Shown here in pieces: positions 8,724-17,578 of a stretch of 64,000 bases of DNA. The stretch spans positions 1,116,001 to 1,180,000 of the forward strand of contig NZ_JAKFFT010000004.1 of assembly GCF_021502655.1 (NCBI RefSeq), read 5' to 3'. The translations under genes and the position numbers were made by a program. The notes beneath the pieces were generated by a model. It did no database searches, was not told the DNA's origin, and was given only the letters and a program-made list of their open reading frames with translations. Positions within the stretch are counted from its first letter, which is position 1, and every line of letters begins with the position of its first letter. This DNA comes from Dyadobacter sp. CY347 (GTDB lineage Bacteria > Bacteroidota > Bacteroidia > Cytophagales > Spirosomataceae).

Positions 8724-9299
8724 ATGAATGATCAATCAGTAGAAGCAGATATTTTTAAGCGCATGAAGGCTGGCGGGCCAATCCGTAAAGATGATCCCGA
8801 ATATGGAAAGTTCAGCGAAGTGGTTTCCCGGTCCATTAGGCTTTGTGTACAAATGAATGCACAAGCAAGTGATCTGGATGATGTCCGCAAGAGGCTAGGG
8901 GAGATCATTGGGACAGAGATAGACGATTCAACAACCATATTTCCTCCATTTCATACTAATTTTGGCCGGTCGATCCGCCTTGGTAAAAACGTTTTTATCA
9001 ATCACGCATGCTCATTTTTGGATATTGGCGGGATCACCATTGAAGATGATGTACAAATAGGTCCCAGGGTCAACCTTACTTCCGAAAATCACCCGCTTGA
9101 CCCGGCAGACCGAAAGACGTTGCTGCTGGGCTCGATTCTTATCAAAAGAAATGCGTGGATCGGTGCAGGCGCAACGATACTGCCAGGTGTTACCGTTGGT
9201 GAGAATGCAGTGGTTGCAGCCGGTGCGGTAGTAAGCCGCGATGTGCCGCCCAATACCGTCGTTGCTGGCATTCCTGCAAAAGTTATAAAGCGTTTTTAA
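8724..9299 (+). CDS. LacA/Maa-like sugar O-acetyltransferase (hexapeptide repeat)
   Basis: A 191-residue left-handed beta-helix acyltransferase. An N-terminal helical region is followed by hexapeptide turns (for example IGPRVNLTSENHPLDP, IKRNAWIGAGATILPGVTVG, AVVAAGAVVSRDVPPN) and the usual end GIPAKVIKRF. The His in SENHPLD corresponds to the catalytic base of galactoside/maltose acetyltransferases. It should transfer acetyl from acetyl-CoA to a sugar or other hydroxyl in the cytoplasm. It lies 12 bases after the cyclophilin-like gene and 45 bases before a cupin gene, probably one operon; such trios recur in Bacteroidota redox-gene clusters. True acceptor unknown. Confidence 0.85.
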   Translation: MNDQSVEADIFKRMKAGGPIRKDDPEYGKFSEVVSRSIRLCVQMNAQASDLDDVRKRLGEIIGTEIDDSTTIFPPFHTNFGRSIRLGKNVFINHACSFLDIGGITIEDDVQIGPRVNLTSENHPLDPADRKTLLLGSILIKRNAWIGAGATILPGVTVGENAVVAAGAVVSRDVPPNTVVAGIPAKVIKRF

Positions 9300-9343
9300 G
9301 TATTCAGGAATTATTTCTATAACAAAACTAAATATTCAAGCAC

Positions 9344-9850
9344 ATGAAACAGATACGACATAAATTAACAATCAGGCTGTCACTGGCATTAGTCGCTGCC
9401 TTTTTGCTATCCTTTAAGGGTTTCTCTCAATCGAAGGCCAAGTCAAATGTTACTGCCTCGCAAGCTATTTTTCCAAAAGGCCAGCAAGGCCCTGCTGAAA
9501 ATTTTACGGGCAAGTCCTTTTCCACCAGATTGTTGGACAGCGATTCTACTTATAATACTTTGGTTGGAAACGTACTTTTTGAACCAGGTGCCAGATCAAA
9601 TTGGCACAAACATCCTGGGGGGCAGATCCTTATTATAACGGCTGGCGTTGGGTATCATCAGCAGAAGGGAAAACCAATAGAGATCATGAGGAAAGGCGAC
9701 GTGGTCAAGTGCCCACCTAATGTGGAGCATTGGCATGGAGCAAGCCCTGACAGCAGCCTTCATCAAATGTACATTATTCCCAATACACAAAAGGGGATTG
9801 TTGAATGGCTGCAACCAGTCACTGATAAAGAATACAATGCCTTTAAATAA
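9344..9850 (+). CDS. Exported cupin-domain protein
   Basis: A 168-residue protein with a signal peptide (LALVAAFLLSFKGFSQ). The cupin core has NWHKHPGGQILIITAG as motif 1 (two His ligands) and CPPNVEHWHGASP as motif 2. This subtype (HxHPxGQ…) is seen in cupins that travel with carboxymuconolactone-decarboxylase-like and redox genes, and in manganese hydroxynitrile-lyase-like cupins. It ends the acetyltransferase cluster. Bases 9851-10054, between it and the convergent MocR gene, carry no gene. Confidence 0.75.
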   Translation: MKQIRHKLTIRLSLALVAAFLLSFKGFSQSKAKSNVTASQAIFPKGQQGPAENFTGKSFSTRLLDSDSTYNTLVGNVLFEPGARSNWHKHPGGQILIITAGVGYHQQKGKPIEIMRKGDVVKCPPNVEHWHGASPDSSLHQMYIIPNTQKGIVEWLQPVTDKEYNAFK

Positions 9851-10054
9851 CGTCTCGGACCCGTAGTCTTCCCTAAGCTAAATCAATAAATTAAAACAGG
9901 CCTGGCAATTCGGTGGCAACAGTTTGTCCAATCAAAACCAGCATTGTTGCATCCTGACCAGGCACTGATTGAATTGGATCTGCCATTTTTTTATTTGTTT
10001 AAAGTAATTTTAATTGAAGAATTGCCTGTGGATCAAACGGTATAAATATTCATC

Positions 10055-11482
10055 TCAACTGAAAGTCAGGTGTTTGGCTAAGAGCACTATTGCTTCTTTT
10101 AAGTCCTTTTCGGAAAGTGAACCGTAACCCAGCCTGATGCCGTTGACCGATGGGGCGTTGCTATAATTTTCCGGTGGGAGTATTTTAACGCCGCTTGCGG
10201 CCATCATGTCTTTGATCTGCGGCCAGTTTTGCGCTTGCTTTGGTTGTATCCAAATCGCCAGACCGCCTTCCGGAACTGTATAGTCAGCCTTTTCTTTTAG
10301 ATAAGTATTCAGCAACGAAACCGTGTAGTCGCGCTTTGCTTTGTAGTAGCTTGTTGCTTTTTTGATGTGGCGTTTTATCGTTCCGTCCTGGATCAGCTGC
10401 AAAACGGCCTGTTCCATAATGCCATCACCCTGAACATCAATAATCTTGCGCAGCTCACCTACTTTTGAAATCAGCGAAGCATCGTGACTAACCAGATAGC
10501 CAATGCGCAAAGCAGGCGCAACGACTTTGCTCATCGTGCCTATGTACACAAAATTTTGTAGCTGGGCGAAGCTCGAAACCGGAAGCACCGGACGATACCC
10601 GAAATGAAATTCGTTGTCGTAATCGTCCTCAATGATGGTAAATCCATGAGCGTTGGACAAGCGGATCAGTTCAAGCCTTCGTTGCAGACTTAATGTTACC
10701 GTGGTCGGATATTGGTGATGTGGTGTTGTGTAAATAGCCTTTATGTTCGGGTGGGTCTTCAAATGATCAATCACATCGCTGGTAACCAGACCGTCCTTAT
10801 CGACCCGTACAGGCAGCAATGTGGCACCAGCCGTTTCAAATGCTTTCCAGGCAGGCTGGTAACCCGGATTTTCAACCAGGACAAAATCGCCTTTTGAACA
10901 AATACAATGGGCAGCGAGATACATAGCCATCTGGCTGCCACGCGTCACGCAAACGGAACTGCTGCTGACCTGCATGCCACGTTGATGGTTCAGCATTTGT
11001 ACAATGGCTTCGATGAAATCCGCATGACCGAACTCGCAGCCGTAACCCATCATTTGCCATCGTGCACTCCGGTTGAAAATCTGCCGGTATCCACGTGCCA
11101 ACTCGGTCACGGGCGCAATTTTGCTATCTGGATAACCATCATCAAAAATGATCCTGTAATGTTGCTTGGGTAGACTTTGATCCGGTGTGGTGATTTCTGT
11201 CTTACGCTGCCTGCTGAACAACGGCAGTGTCCCGGCCACAAATGTCCCTTTCCGCTCCTTGGATACAATCCATTCTTCGTTAAGCAGAACATGCAAAGCT
11301 TCTACAATCGTATTCCGGTTCACATGTAACATTTCGGCCAGGTTGCGGCTTCCCGGCAAAGCATCACCGCTACTAAGTCTTCCGGATTGAATATCTGAAA
11401 TGACAGCATCAGCGATTTGCAGATAAACGGGCTTTTGTGACTTGTGATCAATCCGGATTTCCAATTTCCAGGGTCTAAGCAT
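10055..11482 (-). CDS. MocR/PdxR-type transcriptional regulator (GntR HTH plus aminotransferase domain)
   Basis: A 475-residue MocR-family protein. Residues ~10-80 form a GntR winged helix (AVISDIQSGRLSSGDALPGS, then the recognition helix around LAEMLHVNRNTIVEAL). Residues ~110-475 are a fold-type-I aminotransferase domain. Lys ~319 in TMSKVVAPALR is the expected pyridoxal-phosphate lysine, and EDDYDNEFHF carries the cofactor-contacting Asp. Such proteins use PLP or an aldimine as effector and usually regulate a divergently transcribed gene. The divergent neighbour is the thioredoxin-like gene at 11716, with a ~230-base intergenic region that should hold the operator. Complete. Confidence 0.9.
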   Translation of the reverse strand: MLRPWKLEIRIDHKSQKPVYLQIADAVISDIQSGRLSSGDALPGSRNLAEMLHVNRNTIVEALHVLLNEEWIVSKERKGTFVAGTLPLFSRQRKTEITTPDQSLPKQHYRIIFDDGYPDSKIAPVTELARGYRQIFNRSARWQMMGYGCEFGHADFIEAIVQMLNHQRGMQVSSSSVCVTRGSQMAMYLAAHCICSKGDFVLVENPGYQPAWKAFETAGATLLPVRVDKDGLVTSDVIDHLKTHPNIKAIYTTPHHQYPTTVTLSLQRRLELIRLSNAHGFTIIEDDYDNEFHFGYRPVLPVSSFAQLQNFVYIGTMSKVVAPALRIGYLVSHDASLISKVGELRKIIDVQGDGIMEQAVLQLIQDGTIKRHIKKATSYYKAKRDYTVSLLNTYLKEKADYTVPEGGLAIWIQPKQAQNWPQIKDMMAASGVKILPPENYSNAPSVNGIRLGYGSLSEKDLKEAIVLLAKHLTFS

Positions 11483-11715
11483 TGGACTAGCTGGTTTTAT
11501 TTAAATGTCTCATTTTAACAGGCCAAAGTAAAATGTGCATGCATTCTACCAATCGTCAAGGCTCAGGTGATTGTTATGATTTTACAAAGTTGGATAAGTC
11601 GAAGCTGAGCCAGATAGTCCAGTATTTTTAATTCAAAATGGTCCAGCAAGTATCGTTAGGGCTCCTCACTAAGTTTGAATCGGCAATGGTGCCACAGCTA
11701 TCAAATATCACAAAA

Positions 11716-11949
11716 ATGAGCAAGTCAATTTTCTATCACGCAGGTTGCCCGGTATGCGTCAGTGCAGAGCACGACATTCTTAATCTAATCGGAGCAGATC
11801 AGGTTGAAGTAGTAAATATCGGGGAAGACCGTAACCGTATCAGCGAAGCAGAAAGTGCAGGGATTAAATCGGTTCCCGCGCTGCTTACGCCAAATGGCAA
11901 TGTACTGCATATTAATTTCGGCGCATCGCTGGAAGATGTTAAAGGTTGA
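11716..11949 (+). CDS. Small thioredoxin-fold protein with CPVC motif
   Basis: About 77 residues from ATG 11716 (MSKSIFYHAGCPVCVSAE), preferred over ATG 11638 because the extra 26 residues have no family character. CPVC gives the redox-active CxxC right after the first strand, and IKSVPALLTPNG supplies the cis-proline loop typical of glutaredoxin/thioredoxin-like folds. Probably a cytoplasmic disulfide oxidoreductase or redox sensor. It is divergent from the MocR gene and precedes the exported unknown protein at 12007 by 57 bases. Confidence 0.7.
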   Translation: MSKSIFYHAGCPVCVSAEHDILNLIGADQVEVVNIGEDRNRISEAESAGIKSVPALLTPNGNVLHINFGASLEDVKG

Positions 11950-12006
11950 AGAGTAGACCGGCAGGACCCTGCCGGTAACGTTAATTTATCTTGACAAATC
12001 AAAAAA

Positions 12007-12738
12007 ATGAAAACGACAATATTCACGCTCGCTGCCATCCTGTCCTTCACGGCCGCCATGGCATGCGAACATTGCAAAAAATACGAAGACTCAAAGGATT
12101 TTAAGATCAAATCAGCGCAGGTAATCCATAACAAAAAATACGGATCACTCGAATTTGAGATCATCGTGGAAGGAACGGCCGGAAAGACTGTTCCCACTGC
12201 TGTGGGGAAAATGGATATGGCCCCTGTCTTAGGATACGTTTTTCCTACAACATTGAAGCCGGAAGATATTGGTTTTAATCCAACCGAAGGCATTGTGGCC
12301 CTTGCCCTTACTTCGCATCCTGATTTTGACGATAGCCCGCTTTGGGATGAGAATGCCGACGGCAAGTTTGATAATGACGGCATTGTGTGGCACCCGCACT
12401 GGGTGGTTCTCGTAAAAGACGAGCGTGTAAAAGGCGGACTCTCTGTAAAGGAATATAAAAAGGCAGATAAAATCACAAAGCCTAAAACAGCCCCCGACAT
12501 GCCCATGTATATGGATTCGCCAGGTTATCAGGTCGTTACCCAGCAAAGTTCAATCCGCGTTTCAGTGCCTACATACAGGGTCAATAATAAGGTGGATTTC
12601 AATTACGATGCCGTCAGCTGCTATATGCAGGTGTCCGCTCCGGCAGATGGCATGTCCATGGATAAGCCAATGCTGGGTGTTGTTAACGTTTATAGCGTGC
12701 TTTCTGGCAAACTGACCTTGCCTTACAAGGTAAAATAA
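12007..12738 (+). CDS. Exported protein of unknown function
   Basis: A 243-residue protein with a signal peptide (FTLAAILSFTAAMA) whose mature form begins CEHCKKYE. The cysteine pair at the start could be a metal or disulfide site. A loop DENADGKFDNDG around residue ~118-129 looks like a calcium-binding EF-type loop, followed by WHPHWVV. The C-terminal half is beta-rich. I do not recognise a named family. It may form an operon with the thioredoxin-like gene upstream. Bases 12739-12843 after it hold only a 20-codon open frame with no family match. Confidence 0.55.
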   Translation: MKTTIFTLAAILSFTAAMACEHCKKYEDSKDFKIKSAQVIHNKKYGSLEFEIIVEGTAGKTVPTAVGKMDMAPVLGYVFPTTLKPEDIGFNPTEGIVALALTSHPDFDDSPLWDENADGKFDNDGIVWHPHWVVLVKDERVKGGLSVKEYKKADKITKPKTAPDMPMYMDSPGYQVVTQQSSIRVSVPTYRVNNKVDFNYDAVSCYMQVSAPADGMSMDKPMLGVVNVYSVLSGKLTLPYKVK

Positions 12739-12843
12739 CCCGGACTATGGCTGAAATTGATGGAAAGATCGTTGATGCATTGTCCGTGATTACGAGGGTT
12801 ACGAAATGAAGCCGCTTTCGGAAATGTAGATCGTATAGCAAAG

Positions 12844-12878
12844 AAAAATCATCCCTATTTAAAACAGGGATGATTTTT
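12844..12878. terminator. Bidirectional intrinsic terminator
   Basis: A perfect 13-base inverted repeat (AAAAATCATCCCT / AGGGATGATTTTT) with a nine-base loop lies between the convergent genes ending at 12738 and 12893. The A-run on one side and T-run on the other make it usable in both directions. Confidence 0.85.
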
Positions 12879-12892
12879 ATTGTTTGAACATT

Positions 12893-13795
12893 TCAGTCAA
12901 AAGCCACTTTAGTGGTTTCCAGAATATGCCCGAGTTCTGTGATTTCAGTTTCGGTAAGCGGTTGCAACGGCGCTCGCAAATGTCCTGCGTTTTCTCCAAG
13001 AATTGTAAGCCCTGCCTGAATCGCCCGGGGTAAGCCTTTGGCGACGATGAACCTGAGCAGATTCAACTGCTCGAGAAAAAGAATTTGAGCTGATGCCAGA
13101 TCATTGTTTTGAATTGCGTCGTATAGACTCAGGTTGAGTTCGGAGATCAAATTGGGTGCGGCGGTGCACCATCCTTCGGCGCCTGCGGCAAAAGCGGCCA
13201 GCGCCAGCGGGTTGGAGCCATTGTAAAATGCCACATCATCGCCCAGTTCTCTTTTTAGCAAATGCATGCGCTGCACATCACCCGTGCTTTCTTTGATCAT
13301 GGTTATATTGGGAATTTCCAGCAACCGTTTCAAAAGGGTAGGCGACATATCGACGCCGCCCGTTGCCGGGTTGTTGTATGCCATGATGGGAATAGAGATT
13401 TTGGACGCGACGGCATCATAATGCTTGACGATCTCATCATCGGTCAGTTTCCAGTAACTCATTGGAATGATCATAACCGCCGTTGCGCCTGCTTTTTCGG
13501 CAAACTTGGCATGATGAATCGTCCGCTCGGTGGTAAGGTTGGACACACCGACCAAAGTCGGCACGCGCCCCGCAACTTGCTGGATCGTGGCTTCGGTAAT
13601 CGCTTCTTTTTCCTGGTCGGTAAGATAAGGAAGCACACCCGTGCTTCCAAGTGGCGCTATACCGTGCGAACCCGACGCCACCAGGCGTTCAACCAACGTC
13701 TTAAATAGCGGCAGATCTACGCTTTCATTTTCATCAAATGGCGTAATAGGATATGCGATGATCCCTTTGAATGGAACATTTTTCATTTTTATCAA
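12893..13795 (-). CDS. DapA-family (dihydrodipicolinate synthase/N-acetylneuraminate lyase-like) aldolase
   Basis: A 300-residue TIM-barrel class I aldolase. Near the start, IIAYPITPFDENESVD is typical of the superfamily. The GSTGVLPYLTDQEK loop replaces the usual GTTGE. The catalytic tyrosine is in MAYNNPATGG and the Schiff-base lysine is in MIKESTGD (~residue 165). It condenses or cleaves a 2-oxo acid such as pyruvate; the changed glycine loop and non-lysine-pathway context suggest catabolism of a sugar acid or amino acid, not lysine synthesis. It follows a cupin gene on the same strand by 53 bases, probably one operon. Specificity undecided. Confidence 0.85.
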   Translation of the reverse strand: MIKMKNVPFKGIIAYPITPFDENESVDLPLFKTLVERLVASGSHGIAPLGSTGVLPYLTDQEKEAITEATIQQVAGRVPTLVGVSNLTTERTIHHAKFAEKAGATAVMIIPMSYWKLTDDEIVKHYDAVASKISIPIMAYNNPATGGVDMSPTLLKRLLEIPNITMIKESTGDVQRMHLLKRELGDDVAFYNGSNPLALAAFAAGAEGWCTAAPNLISELNLSLYDAIQNNDLASAQILFLEQLNLLRFIVAKGLPRAIQAGLTILGENAGHLRAPLQPLTETEITELGHILETTKVAFD

Positions 13796-13848
13796 TGGTT
13801 AAAAAAGTGACATGAAGTCTCCGGAATGAAGACTTCATTTGAATGGTT

Positions 13849-14352
13849 TTAAAGATCTCTGCCTTCTTCTTCGCGAAGCGCAACGCCCAGGTTTTGAAGC
13901 TGGGGCGCATTCTCACAGGCAATGTATTTTGCCGGCTGGGCATCGCTCAGGTTTTGATGCCTGTGCCATGCCCATGAAGGAATGTAAACGGCATCTCCCT
14001 TTTCCCATTCCACTTTTTCGCCTTCGATTTCTGTGTATCCCTGACCTTCCAAAACATACAGCACCGTTTCATAGGTGTGACGGTGCCTATTGGTTAGCTG
14101 TCCTGGTAGGAGGCCGCCAATGGTCATGCTCACATTTTTGCTGGGCAGGTCCACGAAGAAGACAGGATGCTTGCGCTCTGTTGAGAACTGGTTGTGCTCT
14201 CCGGCGTTTTCCACATTCTTATGGATCAGATAGGCCGGTTTTTGAAACTGTGGCCGTGCAAATGTCTGATGAAAATCTTTTGAACTGAACTGCTGGCTCT
14301 CCGGGTCATCCCTTTTCTGCGCTATTTCAGGCATAACTGTTGTCGTATTCAT
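13849..14352 (-). CDS. Cupin-domain protein (gentisate dioxygenase-like cupin)
   Basis: A 167-residue cytoplasmic single-cupin protein without signal peptide. Motif 1 (TNRHRHTYETVLYVLEGQG) carries the His-x-His and Glu ligands and motif 2 (IPSWAWHRHQN) the last His. The style resembles half of a gentisate-1,2-dioxygenase or an ectoine-synthase-like cupin. It lies directly upstream of the DapA-like gene on the same strand, so it probably acts on the same substrate or product. Exact reaction unknown. Confidence 0.75.
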   Translation of the reverse strand: MNTTTVMPEIAQKRDDPESQQFSSKDFHQTFARPQFQKPAYLIHKNVENAGEHNQFSTERKHPVFFVDLPSKNVSMTIGGLLPGQLTNRHRHTYETVLYVLEGQGYTEIEGEKVEWEKGDAVYIPSWAWHRHQNLSDAQPAKYIACENAPQLQNLGVALREEEGRDL

Positions 14353-14459
14353 GATTGAAAACCTTTATGTTTCATGCATTATTGCATCACAAAAGTATCG
14401 CAGTCATGGACGGCGGCAGTGGTACAGAATGTAGATAAATGCCTGGGCCAGCTTCTCCA

Positions 14460-15361
14460 TTATCCCACAGCCAATGTCGCCGGACCAAACTCTTCAAAAT
14501 GGATGGCCTGGCGCAAAATACCCTGAGCCCTCAGATAGTCAAAATGTTTTTTGATAAAAGCGCCCGGTCCACAGATGTAATATTGGGCACCGGGTTGCAT
14601 GGCTTGCTGCACCTTGCTCAGATCAACAAAACCTTCGTAATAACCATCTTCAATTTGCTGTTCAATCTTGTCATAAAAGGTGTGAACAGACATCGTGCCA
14701 TGTTTTTCTGATAACTCACGGACGATATCTTTAAAAGCGTGCACCTGATAACCGCGGCATCCATGGATCCAGGTAACCGGTCTTTTGTTTCCGGCAGAGA
14801 TTAAGTAGTCCAGCATACTCATGAAGGGTGTGAGGCCGACACCACCGCTGATAAACACAATCGGGTTTGTATTTTCAGTATCTAAAACAAAGTCACCATA
14901 AGGTGCTGCCACTTCGATCATGGCCCCATGCTGAATGCTATTGTGCAGTAAATTGCTGACATATCCTTCCGGCCGCTGATGGTTGCCATGCTCTTTCTTT
15001 ACGGAAATGCGGTAAAATTCACCATTAGGAGCGCAGGAAATGCTAGAAATCAACCCATGTCCACTCCATGACCAGTTCAAGGCAATCCGGGACCAAATCA
15101 AAGATTTGCTTTATACCACAACCATCGGAGCGTTTAATCAGGGGCTACTGGCAGGCATGCTTGCCTTGAAGAAATAGCTTACTTAGGGCATTCTCTACAG
15201 AATATCGAGATCGCAGGCCACATAATAGCCAGGCACCAATGGCCGAAAGCCGGTTTTCCTGCGGAGTCGCCATTTTTGATGGTAGAGACATGCTGCGCGG
15301 GCTGTATTTGAAGAGCCTCTGATTGATCAGTGCAATGTAGTTTTGGATCAGATCGCCTTTG
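14460..15361 (-). pseudogene. Decayed flavohemoprotein (hmp-like) gene
   Basis: Bases 14460-15050 keep an intact-looking C-terminal reductase: CAPNGEFYRISVKKE (FAD domain), YVSNLLH, FISGGVGLTPFMSML (NAD site), YICGPGAFIKKHF and the end HFEEFG, all characteristic of Hmp-type nitric-oxide dioxygenases. Upstream the gene is broken. Scraps in different frames (a globin-like RLFKYSP, an FAD-domain-like [10 protein letters not shown] then [12 protein letters not shown]) lie at ~15180-15330 with stops between them, most of the globin is missing, and ~15045-15177 reads as foreign sequence. A 213-residue frame starting at 15101 exists but cannot make the full enzyme. The reductase assignment is secure; the upstream reconstruction is tentative. 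Confidence 0.65.
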
Positions 15362-16285
15362 TTAAGTGAATGAAGCCCTAAACTCCATCGGAGATTGATT
15401 GGTTTTGTTCTTGAATAGCTTGCTGAAACTTTGGGAATGTTCAAAACCGAGCTCATAGGCAATTTCGGACATGCTTAACTGCGTCGTGGTCAGCCGCTCT
15501 TTTGCTTTTTCAATTAATTTTTCATGGATGTACTGCTGGGCATTCTGCCCGATCAGCGACCGGAGCATATCGCTTAGGTAACCCGGTGAGAGGTTCAGTT
15601 TTTCAGAGAGAAATTGAACGGTAGGAACTCCGTCATGAAGGGATTGCTGGCTGTTCAAATAATTATCGAGTATGGCTTCTGTTTTAGACAGGATGTCATC
15701 GTTGACCACTTTGCGGGTAATGAACTGCCGCTTGTAATAGCGGTTAACATAGCTCAATAGCAATTCGATGTGGGCGATCATGAGTTCCTGACTGAATTCA
15801 TCCACACGGCTGTTGAGTTCCTTTTCCATGTTCCTGTATATCGAAAGGATGTTTCCCTTTTCTGTGTCGGATAAATGCAGTGCTTCATTCGCTGAATATG
15901 CGAAATAACCAAACTGCCTGATCTTACTTGCCAGAGGGTGACCCATTAAAAAATCGGGGTGTATTAGCAGGATGTAGCAGTAGGTTTTGCTATTATAATC
16001 TGTGCTGCCCACTAATTGGTTAGGCGCCAGGAACAGCATGCTTCCTTCATCGTAATCATAATAATCCCGTCCGTATTTCAGCCTTCCGTTGTTATCGGTG
16101 ATGAAGGTGATCTTGTAGAAGCTAAGCAGGTCGTAGATCGGCGCCATGCTTGTATTAAAGGGGTTGCGCTCATTGAAATGAACGAGGCTGATCAAAGGAT
16201 GTTGAGGTTTGGGCAAGCCAAAGGCCTCATGCGTTTCGGATATCGTTATGAACCGTATCAATTTATCTTCCTTATTTTTCATCAT
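15362..16285 (-). CDS. AraC-family transcriptional regulator
   Basis: About 307 residues from ATG 16285 (MMKNKEDKLIRF); a longer frame reaches 16375 but its extra residues overlap the promoter space of no recognised domain. The N-terminal half is a cupin-like arm with LFLAPNQLVGS. The C-terminal ~100 residues carry the double helix-turn-helix: LSEKLNLSPGYLSDMLR and then SEIAYELGFEHSQSFSKLFK. It follows the SDR gene on the same strand, a pairing often seen where AraC proteins control short-chain dehydrogenases. Complete. Confidence 0.85.
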   Translation of the reverse strand: MMKNKEDKLIRFITISETHEAFGLPKPQHPLISLVHFNERNPFNTSMAPIYDLLSFYKITFITDNNGRLKYGRDYYDYDEGSMLFLAPNQLVGSTDYNSKTYCYILLIHPDFLMGHPLASKIRQFGYFAYSANEALHLSDTEKGNILSIYRNMEKELNSRVDEFSQELMIAHIELLLSYVNRYYKRQFITRKVVNDDILSKTEAILDNYLNSQQSLHDGVPTVQFLSEKLNLSPGYLSDMLRSLIGQNAQQYIHEKLIEKAKERLTTTQLSMSEIAYELGFEHSQSFSKLFKNKTNQSPMEFRASFT

Positions 16286-16343
16286 ATAAATGTACCAAAA
16301 CCCCGTGACTGTTTCCAGCCACAGGATTTTAACCTTATTAATA

Positions 16344-17117
16344 TTACCATGGAACAATGTTGTCTGATCCAGCATAATGAGCAGGTCCCGTAAAACTCCC
16401 TGTCGGCAGGTCTTCTGACAGGGCTACTCTTATTGGCTCAACAGATCCTTCTTCCACCGTATCGGTCCCCTGAAAATTATTGAGTGCCGTTGCCGTAAAA
16501 CCAGGACTAACCAAGTGTACTTTGATATTGGTATTTGCCAAATCGATGGCCAGTGAAAGGAAAACACCATTTAGCGCAGTTTTGGATGCCCCGTAAGCTG
16601 CATCGAAGGCTGAGCGGTACGGGTTTGCAGGATTGGCATTCAAAGTAAGCGAACCCAGTGCGCTCGACACGGTCACAATCCGTGCTTTCTCAGCCTTTCT
16701 CAATAGAGGTAAAAAGGCTTGTGTCACGGCAAGTGTACCAAACACGTTCGTTTCCCAAACCGTTTTCATTTCGTCGATAGGTGCGATACTGGCGCGCTGA
16801 GCTCCAAGGACCTCTTCCATGGTACGTCCAGGGTTCCCTGCATTCGAGATGGCCGCGTTATTGACCAGCAGCGTCAGGTATCCTGCCTCACTTTGAATTT
16901 GCCTTAACGCTGCATCGATGGATTGGGGATCTGTAATATCCAATTGAATCGCTTTTGACTGTTTGCCGATCTCGGTAACGGCAATCTCCCCCTTGTCTTT
17001 GTTTCTGGAACCGACGTAAACGGTATAACCTTGATCAGCAAGTGATTTGGCAATCTGGTATCCGACGCCTGTATTTGCTCCTGTTACCAGTGCCACTTTC
17101 TTTGTTTCTATCTGCAT
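16344..17117 (-). CDS. Short-chain dehydrogenase/reductase (SDR)
   Basis: About 257 residues from ATG 17117 (MQIETKKVALVTGANTG). It has the classical SDR signature: cofactor motif TGANTGVG, NNAA after the fourth strand, catalytic serine in VTVSSALG and the YGASK active site, then SPGFTATAL. The Arg/Ser-Arg after the second strand (VGSRNKDKG) suggests NADP(H). Likely an NADPH-dependent carbonyl reductase in the cytoplasm. It is co-oriented with the AraC gene 58 bases downstream. Substrate unknown. Confidence 0.85.
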   Translation of the reverse strand: MQIETKKVALVTGANTGVGYQIAKSLADQGYTVYVGSRNKDKGEIAVTEIGKQSKAIQLDITDPQSIDAALRQIQSEAGYLTLLVNNAAISNAGNPGRTMEEVLGAQRASIAPIDEMKTVWETNVFGTLAVTQAFLPLLRKAEKARIVTVSSALGSLTLNANPANPYRSAFDAAYGASKTALNGVFLSLAIDLANTNIKVHLVSPGFTATALNNFQGTDTVEEGSVEPIRVALSEDLPTGSFTGPAHYAGSDNIVPW

Positions 17118-17296
17118 ATCATTTAAATTTTTACACAGCAAAATTCCGCGATCGCGACACAGCTCTTGTAGCCGAAACAGGAAATGTTGTATCCAAATTG
17201 AGGGTGCATTCCGTATGGATCTATTATACCTTTTTTCGAAGTTATATCATTGCAGATATAGATAGTCTCAGATTGGCAATTACATGTCTTTTCTGT

Positions 17297-17578
17297 TTAG
17301 CCTTCTGGTAATCCGCCCGGCGGGAGCCCATTCAGTGCTAACGTGCCCTTTCTTCTCAACACTGAGATTCCCTGCTTGAAAGCGACCGGTGATACAGCAG
17401 TAACCAGCACGCCATGCATTCCCCCTGTTTGCTTTTTAAGGTACTCTCCGGGATCAGTCTCTAATGCATTAACGGTTAAATCCGCACCCAAACTTTTTGC
17501 AAGCTCCAATTTATCCTCGGCAACATCGATGGCTGCTACGTGCATACCCATTGCTTTTGCATACTGTATGGCTAGCTT
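17297..17578 (-). pseudogene. Internal fragment of a zinc alcohol dehydrogenase (adhP-like)
   Basis: On the minus strand the segment reads LAIQYAKAMGMHVAAIDVAE, then the NAD-domain strands LGADLTVNALE, and ends NGLPPGG. This is the middle of the Rossmann domain of AdhP-type alcohol dehydrogenases. Both the catalytic zinc domain in front and the C-terminal part behind are missing. The left end stops at a TAG soon after NGLPPG; the right end abuts and slightly overlaps the stop codon of the Usp gene. No function is expected; it is a deletion remnant. Confidence 0.7.

Noticed and set aside
12229..12546. Antisense frame within the exported protein gene at 12007
   Set aside because: Shadow of the plus-strand gene, which has signal peptide and better composition.
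15051..15180. Plus-strand open stretch ending FNQGLLAGMLALKK
   Set aside because: Could be the C-terminus of an unrelated gene lodged in hmp, but I cannot name the family, so it is only mentioned in the hmp finding.
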